This document shows, one piece after another, positions 1 to 8,741 of a DNA stretch of 25,780 bases. A program made the position numbers and the translations under genes. The notes beneath the pieces are model-generated. The model saw nothing but the letters and a program-made list of their open reading frames with translations. It was not told the origin of the DNA and made no database searches. Source of the stretch: a virus. Where the stretch lies: IMG/VR virus record IMGVR_UViG_3300047562_003877, positions 1 to 25,780 of that record; one strand, 5' to 3'. Numbering within the stretch: the first letter of the stretch is position 1; each line of letters begins with the position of its first letter.

Positions 1-879
1 AGTGGGATGGCTGTTTCAGAAAAGTGGGGATCTATCTACAATATTCCCCCTCGTTCTTTGACTACTATAAATAAAGCAATTATTGGATTAGAATCTGTTT
101 ATAACGTTTCTCCAGGTAAGGGTGGAGAGGATACTGAGAGCGTTGCAGAAATGAAAAGTAGGGCTTTTTCTCTGCTTCGCAGGCGTTCACTTGTGACGCA
201 AGAAGATTATATTAATGAGATTTTTAATATTCTGCCTCAATTAGATATCGTAGAATTAACTAATCTAGAGGAAAATATTGCCAATCAACTCTTGTTTGTA
301 ATAGGTTATAATAGCGCAGACATGGTTGAAACACAAGTCAAGCAATCAATTCTTGATTCTTTGCGACAAAAATCTCCGCTTGGTGTGACTATTTCTATAA
401 CAGAACCAACGTATACGCCCATCAAAGTTTCCCTCACGGCGGAGTACGATTCCAGAATAACTTCTAGTGATACCGTAGCTTATAGTATTCGAGATCTATT
501 AGTTGAAGAATATAAACCCACTACATATGGCCTTGGAGCGAGTCTAACTACTTCGGGGGGATTGAATCGAATTTTATTTTCATCGAGTATTTCTAATGTT
601 ACTAGATATGAGTTATATTTGTTAATTCCTCAGGGGGATAATCCTGATCTTTTTACAGATGCTTGCGACCCCCTATTTGACTCTTATAGAGATTTGGATA
701 CGAATATTTGTATAAGAAAAAATAAAGAGCTTTTATCTGATGCAGAAGATACGACAGATGTTTATTTTGCTGAGCCTCTTGAAACATTTAAAATTTATGA
801 ACTCGAAGTGGTTACTATAGATACCGCTGGAAACGCTCTTATATATAATTTTGATGAGCTCTATGAAATCACTATTTAA
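1..879 (+). CDS. Baseplate wedge protein, baseplate J/gp47-like (5' partial)
   Basis: The frame is open to the left edge, so the ATG at position 7 is probably internal and the N-terminus lies outside the window. The family signature of baseplate J-like proteins is visible at residues 39-68 (counting from that ATG): a GGEDTES box, then an Arg-rich stretch and a VTQEDY motif. The C-terminal half has the mixed alpha/beta pattern of this family (residues 85-180). J-like proteins form the wedges of contractile-tail baseplates and join the hub to the fibres. The stop codon overlaps the start of the P2 gpI-like gene, and J followed by I is the standard order in P2-like and related contractile tails, which supports both calls. 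Residues 205-290, rich in acidic residues with two Cys, are not explained by the family. Confidence 0.8.
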   Translation, partial: SGMAVSEKWGSIYNIPPRSLTTINKAIIGLESVYNVSPGKGGEDTESVAEMKSRAFSLLRRRSLVTQEDYINEIFNILPQLDIVELTNLEENIANQLLFVIGYNSADMVETQVKQSILDSLRQKSPLGVTISITEPTYTPIKVSLTAEYDSRITSSDTVAYSIRDLLVEEYKPTTYGLGASLTTSGGLNRILFSSSISNVTRYELYLLIPQGDNPDLFTDACDPLFDSYRDLDTNICIRKNKELLSDAEDTTDVYFAEPLETFKIYELEVVTIDTAGNALIYNFDELYEITI

Positions 880-3025
880 AACAGTATGGGATTCTCCATA
901 TATAGTTAGAAGAGACCCCAGATATAAAAGCTCCGCTCTCAGTATTATTTTTGATCTTAATGCTGAGAATAATAAAAGATCAGAATATTCTTTAGGGAGA
1001 TTTGAGCTCGGCAGCAATTCTTTAATTAAACAAGCCCCGCCGCCAAAAACATATGTTTCAAAGAAGTTGGCAAATGGAAAATATGGAATAATTTCTTCTG
1101 GAGATTTAAATCAAAATGAAACCGAAAATTGTAAATCTTTTCAATTAGTATGCTCAGATCCTGGTCATACCGATACTTCTTGCCCGAAAAATAAATGTAT
1201 AATTGGTGAAGTAGAATATAAGGAAGACCTCGAATTGTGGGAATTTCAGAGCTCTAATACTTTTTCTGTTGCAGCAGAGCCTCAACAGCAGAAACCTTTG
1301 AAATATTTTACAAAAGAGAGATTAAAAAGTAATCCAAGCTCTTATTATTCTGTAGATGATTTAATTATCGATAAACCAGCTACAAAGTCCTGTAGAATTA
1401 TAAATTCTTTCTCTATAGATTCCAGAAATTCTATTAAAATAAGTGTAGCTGCCGCGGCATTTATTAAAAAGTGCTCATATAGGGAAGCTTGTATAGAAAG
1501 TTCTCTATTAGAAGATGCTGATGAGAGTATTCGTTTATCAATAGTATCCCATATATATTCTTTAGGAGAAGTTTGGAGAGAATTTATTTTTTCACAGATT
1601 GAACCTGATTTTTATATAAATTTATCGGCCGCCCAGCTTTTATCTAATTATTTAGATATATTAGATGAACACAAAGAATCTATTTTAATCGTAGACTCAA
1701 GAAGATATAGTCAATCGAAACTTTTAGATTTTGACAATCCTCACGCAGATCCAATATACTCTCGTCTACCTGAAAATTATAGAAATAATGATGAGGAGAT
1801 TATTATTCTAGACGAAATAAGTGATCGAGTTAGATTGGATAATGATCTTGAAATTGGAACCGTTGTAACCATACGAAATTACAGCGAAGCATATAAATAC
1901 CTCCCAAGAGAGATAAAAGATCCTCAAGATATACTTAGATTTGGTGGCGATCCTTTAACAAAAGACCCTTTTTATACTCCAAAAGATATAAACTCCTGGA
2001 TATCTTATAAAGAAGATATCAAACCAAATATAGCACAATGGATTAGTTCTGGCGCTGCTTCTATATTATCTGATTCTAAAATTGCCGCCGATTTATTTTA
2101 CCATAAAACACTAGACCCTAATACTTGTAGTTCCGAGGCTCTAGACTGGATTTCACATCTTTTAGGATTTACTGGGGGGGTCTGGAATTCATCTTGGACA
2201 GATAAAATAAAAAGAGCGGTTCTTTTAAATGCATTTGGGTGGTCTGAAGATACTCTTATAGACCCCGACTCTGGATATAAAACTCTTAAGGGCGAGATAG
2301 TCTCTAATTTTCCTTTCAATTCTGAAAATTCAAATTGGATTGATGGAGAGGATAATTGGGGGCGGGTTAAATGGATAGATGAACAACCTTCAGAATATAT
2401 AAAACAGACAGATCCTTACACAGGACTAGAATTTTATGAGACCCAAGAAATTTCTAAAATTCTAATAAATAAAGAAAAATGGTTGGGGTTATTTCAAACA
2501 AAAGGAAATCTGATCAACTTAATCTGGTGGTTAAATGTTTTTGATATAAAAGATTCTAATCTAAATGAAGAGATTGTCGATAATGAACAAACTATAATTT
2601 ATACAGTTCCCCCGCTCAGACCAGGAACTTTTACTCTTGATAATAACGGCAAAAAAATTAAATCAACTCGTACTCTTTTAAATCAAAGAATTACTAGAAT
2701 AAATAATAACTTAGATGCTTCTAAGATTAATAAAATTTCCTCCCCCATCGTATTAAGTCCAGCACAAGCTGCAACTTCCGCCGATGTAGATTCATTGGAA
2801 AATCCTTTACTTGCGGGGATAACTCCACTTCAGGAAGAGATTTATACAGTAATACCTCTGAGCTTTAAATACTCAAGAGTTGACGAAGTATGGAATCAAC
2901 TATCTTATGTTGTAGAAAATTGGATGCCTGTCTATACGAATATTAAAGTTCAATATCAGTATATGGCGGCTGATTATACCGCTGCGGATGATATTTTCTT
3001 CGATCCATCAACTCCTGAAACCTGA
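854..3025 (+). CDS. Tail protein I-like (P2 gpI family) baseplate protein
   Basis: The gene codes for about 723 residues, much longer than P2 gpI (roughly 180). The family-like part is near residues 425-570: an LDWISHLLGF segment, a Trp, a basic helix, then a second segment with TKGNLINLIWWLNVF. This matches the 'LDWLA..LG....W......R' and 'RGT...L...L' pattern of phage tail protein domains. It is a presumed baseplate component acting next to the J-like wedge encoded just upstream. Residues 94-116 contain four Cys and one His (C94, C101, H106, C111, C116), a possible metal site or disulfide cluster. The overlap with the upstream gene implies coupled translation. Possible starts are TTG 851, ATG 854 and ATG 863. 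I chose 854 because it is the first ATG, but no Shine-Dalgarno sequence decides it. The N-terminal 400 residues are unassigned. Confidence 0.7.
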   Translation: MSSMKSLFKTVWDSPYIVRRDPRYKSSALSIIFDLNAENNKRSEYSLGRFELGSNSLIKQAPPPKTYVSKKLANGKYGIISSGDLNQNETENCKSFQLVCSDPGHTDTSCPKNKCIIGEVEYKEDLELWEFQSSNTFSVAAEPQQQKPLKYFTKERLKSNPSSYYSVDDLIIDKPATKSCRIINSFSIDSRNSIKISVAAAAFIKKCSYREACIESSLLEDADESIRLSIVSHIYSLGEVWREFIFSQIEPDFYINLSAAQLLSNYLDILDEHKESILIVDSRRYSQSKLLDFDNPHADPIYSRLPENYRNNDEEIIILDEISDRVRLDNDLEIGTVVTIRNYSEAYKYLPREIKDPQDILRFGGDPLTKDPFYTPKDINSWISYKEDIKPNIAQWISSGAASILSDSKIAADLFYHKTLDPNTCSSEALDWISHLLGFTGGVWNSSWTDKIKRAVLLNAFGWSEDTLIDPDSGYKTLKGEIVSNFPFNSENSNWIDGEDNWGRVKWIDEQPSEYIKQTDPYTGLEFYETQEISKILINKEKWLGLFQTKGNLINLIWWLNVFDIKDSNLNEEIVDNEQTIIYTVPPLRPGTFTLDNNGKKIKSTRTLLNQRITRINNNLDASKINKISSPIVLSPAQAATSADVDSLENPLLAGITPLQEEIYTVIPLSFKYSRVDEVWNQLSYVVENWMPVYTNIKVQYQYMAADYTAADDIFFDPSTPET

Positions 3026-3073
3026 ATTTATAGATAATTTCGATTATATTGATTGCCCTAGAGTATAAAAGCT

Positions 3074-3092
3074 GTTTAAAGTTGCTATATAC
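3074..3092 (+). promoter_or_regulatory. Putative phage promoter, GTTTAAAGT-N4-TATA type
   Basis: GTTTAAAGT (3074-3082), four bases, then ATATAC (a TATATA is also present one base to the left). This lies in the only sizeable gap of the left block (3026-3106), about 14 bases before the ATG of the gpV-like gene. The same arrangement precedes three minus-strand genes. If TATA acts as a -10 element, the 5' leader would be under about 12 bases. Confidence 0.6.
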
Positions 3093-3106
3093 TATCTAAA
3101 CTTTGA

Positions 3107-4186
3107 ATGCAAACCTCTAATCTAGTAGAGCTGGTGGCCTCACTGAGTAAAGAGGTTGCTCAGTTAAGAAAAGAAATTCGATATGGAAGTCAGATTTATC
3201 CACAAAAAGCAATAATTCATAGCGTTTCTGACCCTTATAACCTAGGGAGAGTTAAAGTAATTTTCCCGACTACGCACCCCTCTGCTGTATCTGATTGGTT
3301 ATATACACTAGGATTTAGTAGTGGAAGAGTACCTGAACAATATATTGGCACATCTGGAATTGCTATATTTTTAGATGGAAACGAGGCTGATGGAATTTTC
3401 ATTGGAGTTATAGGAGACCAACCAGAATCTTCGGCTATACAGGGAAATCCTTTATCTATTCCAATTATTGATACAAGAGTAAATAAATCAATACCAGAGT
3501 GTAATAAAGCTTCACAAGGTCAGATGATCCTGTTTACAAATACAATATCAGTTGATCTAAAGGTATGTATAAGAAGAAATACGATTGATAAAAAAGATCA
3601 AGATTCTCTTGAAAAAGAATTGTACTCCTGGAAGAGTATTACAAACTCTTTAGAATTAGGTATAGGAGAATACGGTGAATCTAATACAGATAATACTCTT
3701 TTAGGAGATACTAGAACAAACAAAAGATGGTCTGAATGTACGCCCGCACTCGAGGGAGAAAGAAGATTATATTCTGAAGATCGGTCACTTCCACAAGCGG
3801 AGTATATTTGCAGAAAACAGCCAGGAGAAAAATATGTGTGGATGCCGGGCAATAGTCTGCCTATTTATGCTATGAGAAATCTGCCGCCGTGCACAGAATC
3901 TTTTATGGGAGCTATGGCGCTTTTAGATGACGGATTAAATTCTGAACTTATTGTATGCGCGCGCTATCAATCAAAAAATAACTTAAAGTGGGTTAAATTC
4001 AAAAGAGATCCAGTTCGTCCTGCTGCAAAAACAACTATATCTACAGAGGATATTATAGAAAATAAAGACTCATCTATTGCTCCGGAGGCTGTTATTACTA
4101 GTCTCTCAGAGATAGATTTTACTGGCAATATCCCAACAATTATGAACATAATAAATACGATCAAGGAGGCTGTAGGTGGAAATTAA
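3107..4186 (+). CDS. Baseplate spike/assembly protein with gp5-type OB fold (gpV-like)
   Basis: The gene codes for 359 residues. Residues 1-26 are a predicted helix. Residues 30-105 carry the OB-fold signature of T4 gp5 and P2 gpV (SDPYNLGRVKVIFP at 41-54, then a Trp and a GDQPE-type end). The protein should be the central spike or hub-spike adaptor of the contractile tail. It does not continue into an obvious repetitive beta-helix. Instead there are three copies of a module with paired Cys and a following Trp: C132/C154/W175, C211/C235/W245 and C262/C284/W295, with Cys-Cys spacings of 22, 24 and 22. Similar short modules occur in tail fibres, so the spike may be decorated. A promoter-like motif lies just upstream and there is no clear Shine-Dalgarno sequence. 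The 3' end overlaps the next gene by 11 bases. Confidence 0.75.
   Translation: MQTSNLVELVASLSKEVAQLRKEIRYGSQIYPQKAIIHSVSDPYNLGRVKVIFPTTHPSAVSDWLYTLGFSSGRVPEQYIGTSGIAIFLDGNEADGIFIGVIGDQPESSAIQGNPLSIPIIDTRVNKSIPECNKASQGQMILFTNTISVDLKVCIRRNTIDKKDQDSLEKELYSWKSITNSLELGIGEYGESNTDNTLLGDTRTNKRWSECTPALEGERRLYSEDRSLPQAEYICRKQPGEKYVWMPGNSLPIYAMRNLPPCTESFMGAMALLDDGLNSELIVCARYQSKNNLKWVKFKRDPVRPAAKTTISTEDIIENKDSSIAPEAVITSLSEIDFTGNIPTIMNIINTIKEAVGGN
4163..4169 (+). promoter_or_regulatory. Strong Shine-Dalgarno site for the GTG-started gene at 4176
   Basis: AAGGAGG is followed six bases later by GTG (4176). It lies inside the end of the gpV-like gene. It decides the GTG start and is the only near-perfect Shine-Dalgarno sequence I noticed before a gene in the window. 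Confidence 0.8.
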
Positions 4187-6053
4187 TAAGGAATCTATTA
4201 TTAATCTTCTTGAGCGAAGAGACTTAGATTTGCTTCCTCCTGAGTCGAGGTCTCTACTGATTGGTTTATTCTCAGATGGGCTACAGGGGCTGATGGATGC
4301 GGCGGTTGTAAATAATATTGATAAGATTCCTGCTCCTATTCGAGAGATTGTAGCACCATATCTGTTAGAGATTGATTGGAATAATGTTCCAAGTCAAATA
4401 GCTTCCGCGTTTAATTCCCTTTTTAGAGAAGACGGCCCAGGATTAATGGGATCTATAAAAAATCTATTAGGTTCAATTGATCTTTCTAATTTTAATATAG
4501 GTGAGTTTTTTCAAAATTTTAATTTAAATCTAGGTGGAATAAATCTTAATTTTAACGGAATAAGAGATGTAATCGGAATGATTTCTTCTGGTAAATTGGG
4601 AGGAATTTCTCAAGTTCTTAGCGACTTTGGTGGTATAGATTTATTAGGATTAATCCCCGGGTCTGGAATTATCAAAACAGCTTCAACAATTTTTGGGGTT
4701 CTTTTTAAAGAAGGAGATATTTTATCTAATTTATTTGGCGGCGGCGGACTGGGTATCACAAGTATTCTTGGAGCCTTGGGAGTAAGTGATACTATAACTG
4801 GTTTAATTTCTCCGATATTAGGTATTTTCGGTCTTGGTGGTTTAAAATCTTCTTGTCCTTGTGACCCCAAATGTAGAAAAACTGATCATTTAGTATCTGA
4901 AAATGGAATAAGACTTCTAGAAGAAGAAAAATGTGAAACAGTAATTTCAAACTCGTCTTCGAGTTATTATTCTGGTGGCGGCTCTGGTAGACCTGACCCT
5001 TCTTTTACTAATGGAAACCTTTTATCTAATGCATTTGGTCTTGTTACGACTCAGCTGGGTGCTGGTTTAATCCCTCAGAATGTTCTAAATCTTACGGCGG
5101 CAATACTTGAACTACCCCGCTTGGGGTCACTTGGAGCCCATTCTCAATCTGCTCAATTTGCAGATTGGCCAGATTTTATGAATGAGTATTCTTATTCAAT
5201 GAAAACAATAGAACATGGGTTTAAAATAACCGACAATAACCTCACGGGTGTAGAAAAAATTCTTCGAGTTTTCCTTGATGGGCAGTTTTTTGATTCTGCC
5301 TTTGAACAAAAAAGAGACGATCAAGTAATTGAGACTCTTTCTGATACCGCTAATGCTGTAAAAGAATTATATACTATGGTAAAGATTCTTGATAGAACAA
5401 AGAGAGGATCTTCCGGAGTTTATAAAGCTCCTGCTGTAGCAGTTAAAAAAATGATTAAATCTCATACAAAATTAATTAATTTTAGAGCCGCAAATTGGGC
5501 TAAGCACCTTAAAAAAATTAAAGATTTTCTTGAATTAGGATTATCTCTATGGAAAGAACTTCAACCTGGAAAATCTTACGACTCTCAACAAGAAAAAGAA
5601 CCCGGATCCTCTGAGAACTCAGGCGTAGATACTCCGTTTAATTTAGAAGAGATGAATAATGACACCTCAAGATTTAATACAGAATATTATAAAGCTATGT
5701 CCGATATGGTACATACCGATAATGATGCAGAGATTAATGACATTTTTGAAAAAATAGGTTTAAAGGATAATGGGGAGTCCGAAGAAAAATTATCCAAATT
5801 CAGGAAGAATTACGAGAATACACTTAGAAGATTAACTCAAGAAAGAATTTCTGAACAAACAGGTATACCCGCTAATCGAGATCCCTCTATGAAAGGGTAC
5901 ACACCGGTTTCTTCTGATTCAAGAAGACAATCTATATCTGCTCAAGACCTCCAAAGGCTTAGCGAAGAAACTGGATTAAATGATTTTAATACCCTAGTTA
6001 AAACTTTATTGGATGAACAGGCAGCAGCTGAACGAAGAAAAGAAAACTGTTGA
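4176..6053 (+). CDS. Unknown glycine-rich virion-type protein, 625 aa
   Basis: I do not recognise a family. It starts at GTG behind a strong Shine-Dalgarno sequence and overlaps the spike gene. Residues ~85-225 are rich in Gly, Leu, Ile, Asn and Phe, with alternating hydrophobic Gly-rich segments that could pack as a multilayer structure or as membrane-active helices. A Cys cluster (CPCDPKC) follows near residue 230, then a Ser/Gly-rich linker. The C-terminal half (from ~residue 300) is mostly charged helices with likely coiled coil. Its place between the spike and terminase genes suggests a tail or baseplate component. A tape-measure-like role is conceivable, but 625 residues is short for a myovirus and the long Gly-rich core is atypical. 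Function is left open. Confidence 0.6.
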   Translation: MEINKESIINLLERRDLDLLPPESRSLLIGLFSDGLQGLMDAAVVNNIDKIPAPIREIVAPYLLEIDWNNVPSQIASAFNSLFREDGPGLMGSIKNLLGSIDLSNFNIGEFFQNFNLNLGGINLNFNGIRDVIGMISSGKLGGISQVLSDFGGIDLLGLIPGSGIIKTASTIFGVLFKEGDILSNLFGGGGLGITSILGALGVSDTITGLISPILGIFGLGGLKSSCPCDPKCRKTDHLVSENGIRLLEEEKCETVISNSSSSYYSGGGSGRPDPSFTNGNLLSNAFGLVTTQLGAGLIPQNVLNLTAAILELPRLGSLGAHSQSAQFADWPDFMNEYSYSMKTIEHGFKITDNNLTGVEKILRVFLDGQFFDSAFEQKRDDQVIETLSDTANAVKELYTMVKILDRTKRGSSGVYKAPAVAVKKMIKSHTKLINFRAANWAKHLKKIKDFLELGLSLWKELQPGKSYDSQQEKEPGSSENSGVDTPFNLEEMNNDTSRFNTEYYKAMSDMVHTDNDAEINDIFEKIGLKDNGESEEKLSKFRKNYENTLRRLTQERISEQTGIPANRDPSMKGYTPVSSDSRRQSISAQDLQRLSEETGLNDFNTLVKTLLDEQAAAERRKENC

Positions 6054-7674
6054 GATGATGTCAAAGAGATATAAATCTCTTAATGCTGAAGAACGAAGAG
6101 AACTTCTTCGTTTAAAATGTCGTACCGATTTTATTACCTATGCAAGATTTATTACAGAAAACGAGTTTAAACCTTTTAAAGTTCATAAACTTCTATGTGA
6201 CTTTATTCAAAAAATTGCAGATGGAGACCCTGACTACACTAGAACCGTCGTTAGTTTACCTCCCCGTACTGGTAAATCACTACTGGTAAGTCGAATCTTA
6301 CCTTCTTGGCAGATAGGAAGAAACCCTAAGGCTCAATTCATTATGAGCTCATATGCTCTAAACCTGAGTACAGAAAACTCCAGAGCCGTTCTTGATTATG
6401 TAACTTCTGAGAAATTTATATGGATTTTCCCAGAGTGTATAATTGAAAGAAAAAATTGTAATCTTACTGCTATTCGTACAAACAAGGGAGGATTAATTAA
6501 AACGGCATCGGCTGGAGGTAACGTAACTGGATTTGGGTTTGGTAGTATTGAAGAAGACGATTTGCCCGGCATTGGATTGCTGGATGACTTGCTGCCGGAT
6601 GGAAACTCGATGACAGTTATGGACAGCACTTTTAATTGGGTACAAACTCAGTTTTTAACTCGAGCTCTACCGAACAATGCAATTATCTCCATGGGAACTA
6701 GATTTCATCACGATGATGTTACGGGCAGATTAGTTGCGGCGGCTTCGGACATCTGGAAAGTTTTAAATGTAAAGGCTATCTGTGATGACGAAGAAAATGA
6801 TCCTCTTGGTCGAAAACTAGGTGAGTCTCATTGGCCGGAATTCTTCTCTGAGGTGGCATTAAATTTGATCCGAAGAAATATTGGTGAGAGAGACTTTACT
6901 GCACTATATCAGGGTTCTCCAACTGTAGAAACTGGATCTATTTTTAAAGATTATTGGTTGGGTTATTTTTCGGATCTAAGAGAAAGATATTCATATAAAT
7001 TCGCCACTATTGATACCGCCTATCAAGAAAAAGATTCTAAGGGGGATTATTCTTGTATTTGTATTTGGGGATTTGAACGAGCAGAACAACGTTTATATTT
7101 ATTAGATGTAGTCTTAGAGCGCCTAGATTTTCCAAATCTACAAAAGGTAGTCACCAAGGTGGTAGAAGAATGGAAACTGAGAGCGATATATATTGAAGGG
7201 AGGAGCAGTGGTCAGCCTCTTATCCAAACTCTAAGACGCTTTATGAGAATTAGTATAAAAGAACTCAATCCAAATAAAGATAAAGTTCTTCGAGCAAACT
7301 CAGTTGCTCCAATTGTAGCCGCCGGAGTTGTATATGTAAATGAAAATATAAAAGATTTTGATGAGCGGGTTAAAGAGCTAATGAATTTTCCCTATATCAA
7401 GAATGATGATTTTGTTGATGCTTTTGTGTATGGAATAGTTGTTGCCCGCGATGAACTTGGTGTGAAAATTATTGATCCAGATGGAACTCCCACTCTAGCG
7501 CAAATACAGGATGAGTATGGCGTTGCAGGATCAAGAAGAATGCAAACAATCAACGAAATTGAAGATTATAATAAGGTCATTGGACATAAAATCAAAGAAA
7601 TCCCAGTAAAAACAAGACCTAAAATTAAACTTAGCGGCACAGAAAAACATGCATCAAGACTCAGATTTAGATAG
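6013..7674 (+). CDS. Terminase large subunit
   Basis: ATPase-nuclease motor that packages DNA into the prohead. The ATPase half shows Walker A LPPRTGKS (residues 82-89), a Walker B-like GLLDD (188-192) and a coupling motif SMGTRFHHDD (226-235). The nuclease half shows the acidic triad of RNase-H-like terminases: D334 in ATIDTAY, E395 in IYIEGRSSGQ, and D466/D469 in NDDFVDA. The length (553) is normal. The ATG at 6013 gives a 41-base overlap with the upstream gene. ATGs at 6055 and 6058, just after that gene's stop, are alternative starts, and none has a clear Shine-Dalgarno sequence. It lies among tail genes rather than beside a portal gene. No small subunit is visible in the window. Confidence 0.93.
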   Translation: MNRQQLNEEKKTVEMMSKRYKSLNAEERRELLRLKCRTDFITYARFITENEFKPFKVHKLLCDFIQKIADGDPDYTRTVVSLPPRTGKSLLVSRILPSWQIGRNPKAQFIMSSYALNLSTENSRAVLDYVTSEKFIWIFPECIIERKNCNLTAIRTNKGGLIKTASAGGNVTGFGFGSIEEDDLPGIGLLDDLLPDGNSMTVMDSTFNWVQTQFLTRALPNNAIISMGTRFHHDDVTGRLVAAASDIWKVLNVKAICDDEENDPLGRKLGESHWPEFFSEVALNLIRRNIGERDFTALYQGSPTVETGSIFKDYWLGYFSDLRERYSYKFATIDTAYQEKDSKGDYSCICIWGFERAEQRLYLLDVVLERLDFPNLQKVVTKVVEEWKLRAIYIEGRSSGQPLIQTLRRFMRISIKELNPNKDKVLRANSVAPIVAAGVVYVNENIKDFDERVKELMNFPYIKNDDFVDAFVYGIVVARDELGVKIIDPDGTPTLAQIQDEYGVAGSRRMQTINEIEDYNKVIGHKIKEIPVKTRPKIKLSGTEKHASRLRFR

Positions 7675-7722
7675 TAGTCTGGTAAAATATAACTAGTAAA
7701 CGTTTATATTATAACTAATATT

Positions 7723-8046
7723 ATGGAATTCAACTACCGCGTAGTTTTTCTTAAACAAAAAGGCTGCGCAGCTTGCTCAGCAATGGAGCCTATTTGGGTG
7801 GAAGCAGCTAATGAACTCACTGAAGAAAATCCTGAATTAGGAATTGGCTTTGGAGAATGGGATGTACTACAAGATAACTGGGCTTTATGTGATGCCATTG
7901 AAGGTTGTGATGGCACTCCCAATTTTGTTGTTTTTGATAGTGGCTCTCAGCAGTTAGGCATAAATAACGAAGGTATTTTATCAAAATCAGAATTAAAAAG
8001 TTTTATTTTGTCCGCCATTGAAAAATATAACGGGGGGTCTGTATAA
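7723..8046 (+). CDS. Thioredoxin-like protein with CAAC active site
   Basis: The gene codes for 107 residues with a thioredoxin-fold layout: a beta strand ending in VVFL, the redox motif C15-A-A-C18 followed by a helix, a WDV strand, and the conserved cis-proline in GTPNFVVF (T65-P66). The usual WCGPC is replaced by GCAAC, so redox potential and partners probably differ from host thioredoxin. It is a presumed cytoplasmic thiol-disulfide oxidoreductase. Phage thioredoxins can serve in nucleotide reduction or as polymerase processivity factors, but the context here (between terminase and sigma factor) suggests late expression. The 48-base gap upstream is AT-rich with no Shine-Dalgarno sequence. 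The next gene starts two bases after the stop. Confidence 0.8.
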   Translation: MEFNYRVVFLKQKGCAACSAMEPIWVEAANELTEENPELGIGFGEWDVLQDNWALCDAIEGCDGTPNFVVFDSGSQQLGINNEGILSKSELKSFILSAIEKYNGGSV

Positions 8047-8048
8047 AT

Positions 8049-8741
8049 ATGACTAAAACTCGTAGTTTAAAACCCCGTACACAAAGAGATAAAGATATAG
8101 CCTCTCAAATGTGGAAGGCTGAGCAAATTGCCAGAAAAATTTCCTCTTTTACAGGTCTTCCTATCGAGGAATTACGCGATGCGGCCAGAGAATATATCGT
8201 TAAAATTCATTCTACATGGGAACCTCAAAAGGGTGCAAACTTCTCTACGTGGGTAAATAGATGTTTACATTATCACATGCTCAACTATCTTCGTGATAGA
8301 TCTAGACTCATAAGAATTCCTAGATCTTATTCCGACCTATATTTAAAAATGCGAAAGCATATAAGGTCTAATCCAGATTTAAAACCCAAAGACTTAGCTC
8401 GACTTCTTGACGCTCCAATCGATAAAGTACAAGCTACTCTAGGTGCTTACTCGATGAAATTTAGTTCTAATATCGAGAAAGAATCTAATCATATAAGCTA
8501 TAATAATAGCTTATCATCTTCTAATGAACAGCTCGATGTTTATTTTGAAAACCATAAGGAGATTTTATATAGAATTTCAGAATTGGATTCTAAAGATGAG
8601 GAGTTTTTGATCGATTATTTTGTCAAGAAAAGAGCAGTAAAAACAATGTTGCGAAAATACTCCCGATTTGTATCAAAACAAGAAATGCAAGAGTATGCTG
8701 ACCAACTAATTCAAAACTTATTGCAAGACAAAAATGCCTAA
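8049..8741 (+). CDS. Phage RNA polymerase sigma factor (sigma-70 region 2 type)
   Basis: The gene codes for 230 residues. Residues ~40-95 match sigma-70 region 2: LRDAAREYIVKIH, a 'W-x-P-x-K-G-A-N-F-S-T-W-V' segment (equivalent to F-D-x-x-R-G-x-x-F-S-T-Y), then YLRDRSRLIRIPRSYSD (80-96), the region 2.4/3.0 signature with R-x-I-R-I-P. Residues 110-140 (LKPKDLARLLDAP) look like a region 3-type helix-turn-helix, and residues 175-205 could be a degenerate region 4. It should direct host RNA polymerase to phage promoters, as T4 gp55 does for late genes. The GTTTAAAG-N5-TATA motifs in this window are candidate targets; that link is inference. It overlaps the next gene by eight bases. Confidence 0.78.
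   Translation: MTKTRSLKPRTQRDKDIASQMWKAEQIARKISSFTGLPIEELRDAAREYIVKIHSTWEPQKGANFSTWVNRCLHYHMLNYLRDRSRLIRIPRSYSDLYLKMRKHIRSNPDLKPKDLARLLDAPIDKVQATLGAYSMKFSSNIEKESNHISYNNSLSSSNEQLDVYFENHKEILYRISELDSKDEEFLIDYFVKKRAVKTMLRKYSRFVSKQEMQEYADQLIQNLLQDKNA

Noticed and set aside
7675-7722. GTTTATATTATAAC as another copy of the phage promoter before the thioredoxin-like gene
   Set aside because: The spacing and the GTTTAAAG block do not match the other copies; left unassigned.
8042-8049. TATAAATA as a T4-type late promoter
   Set aside because: It overlaps the ATG of the sigma gene itself and lacks the GTTTAAAG block; probably chance in AT-rich DNA.
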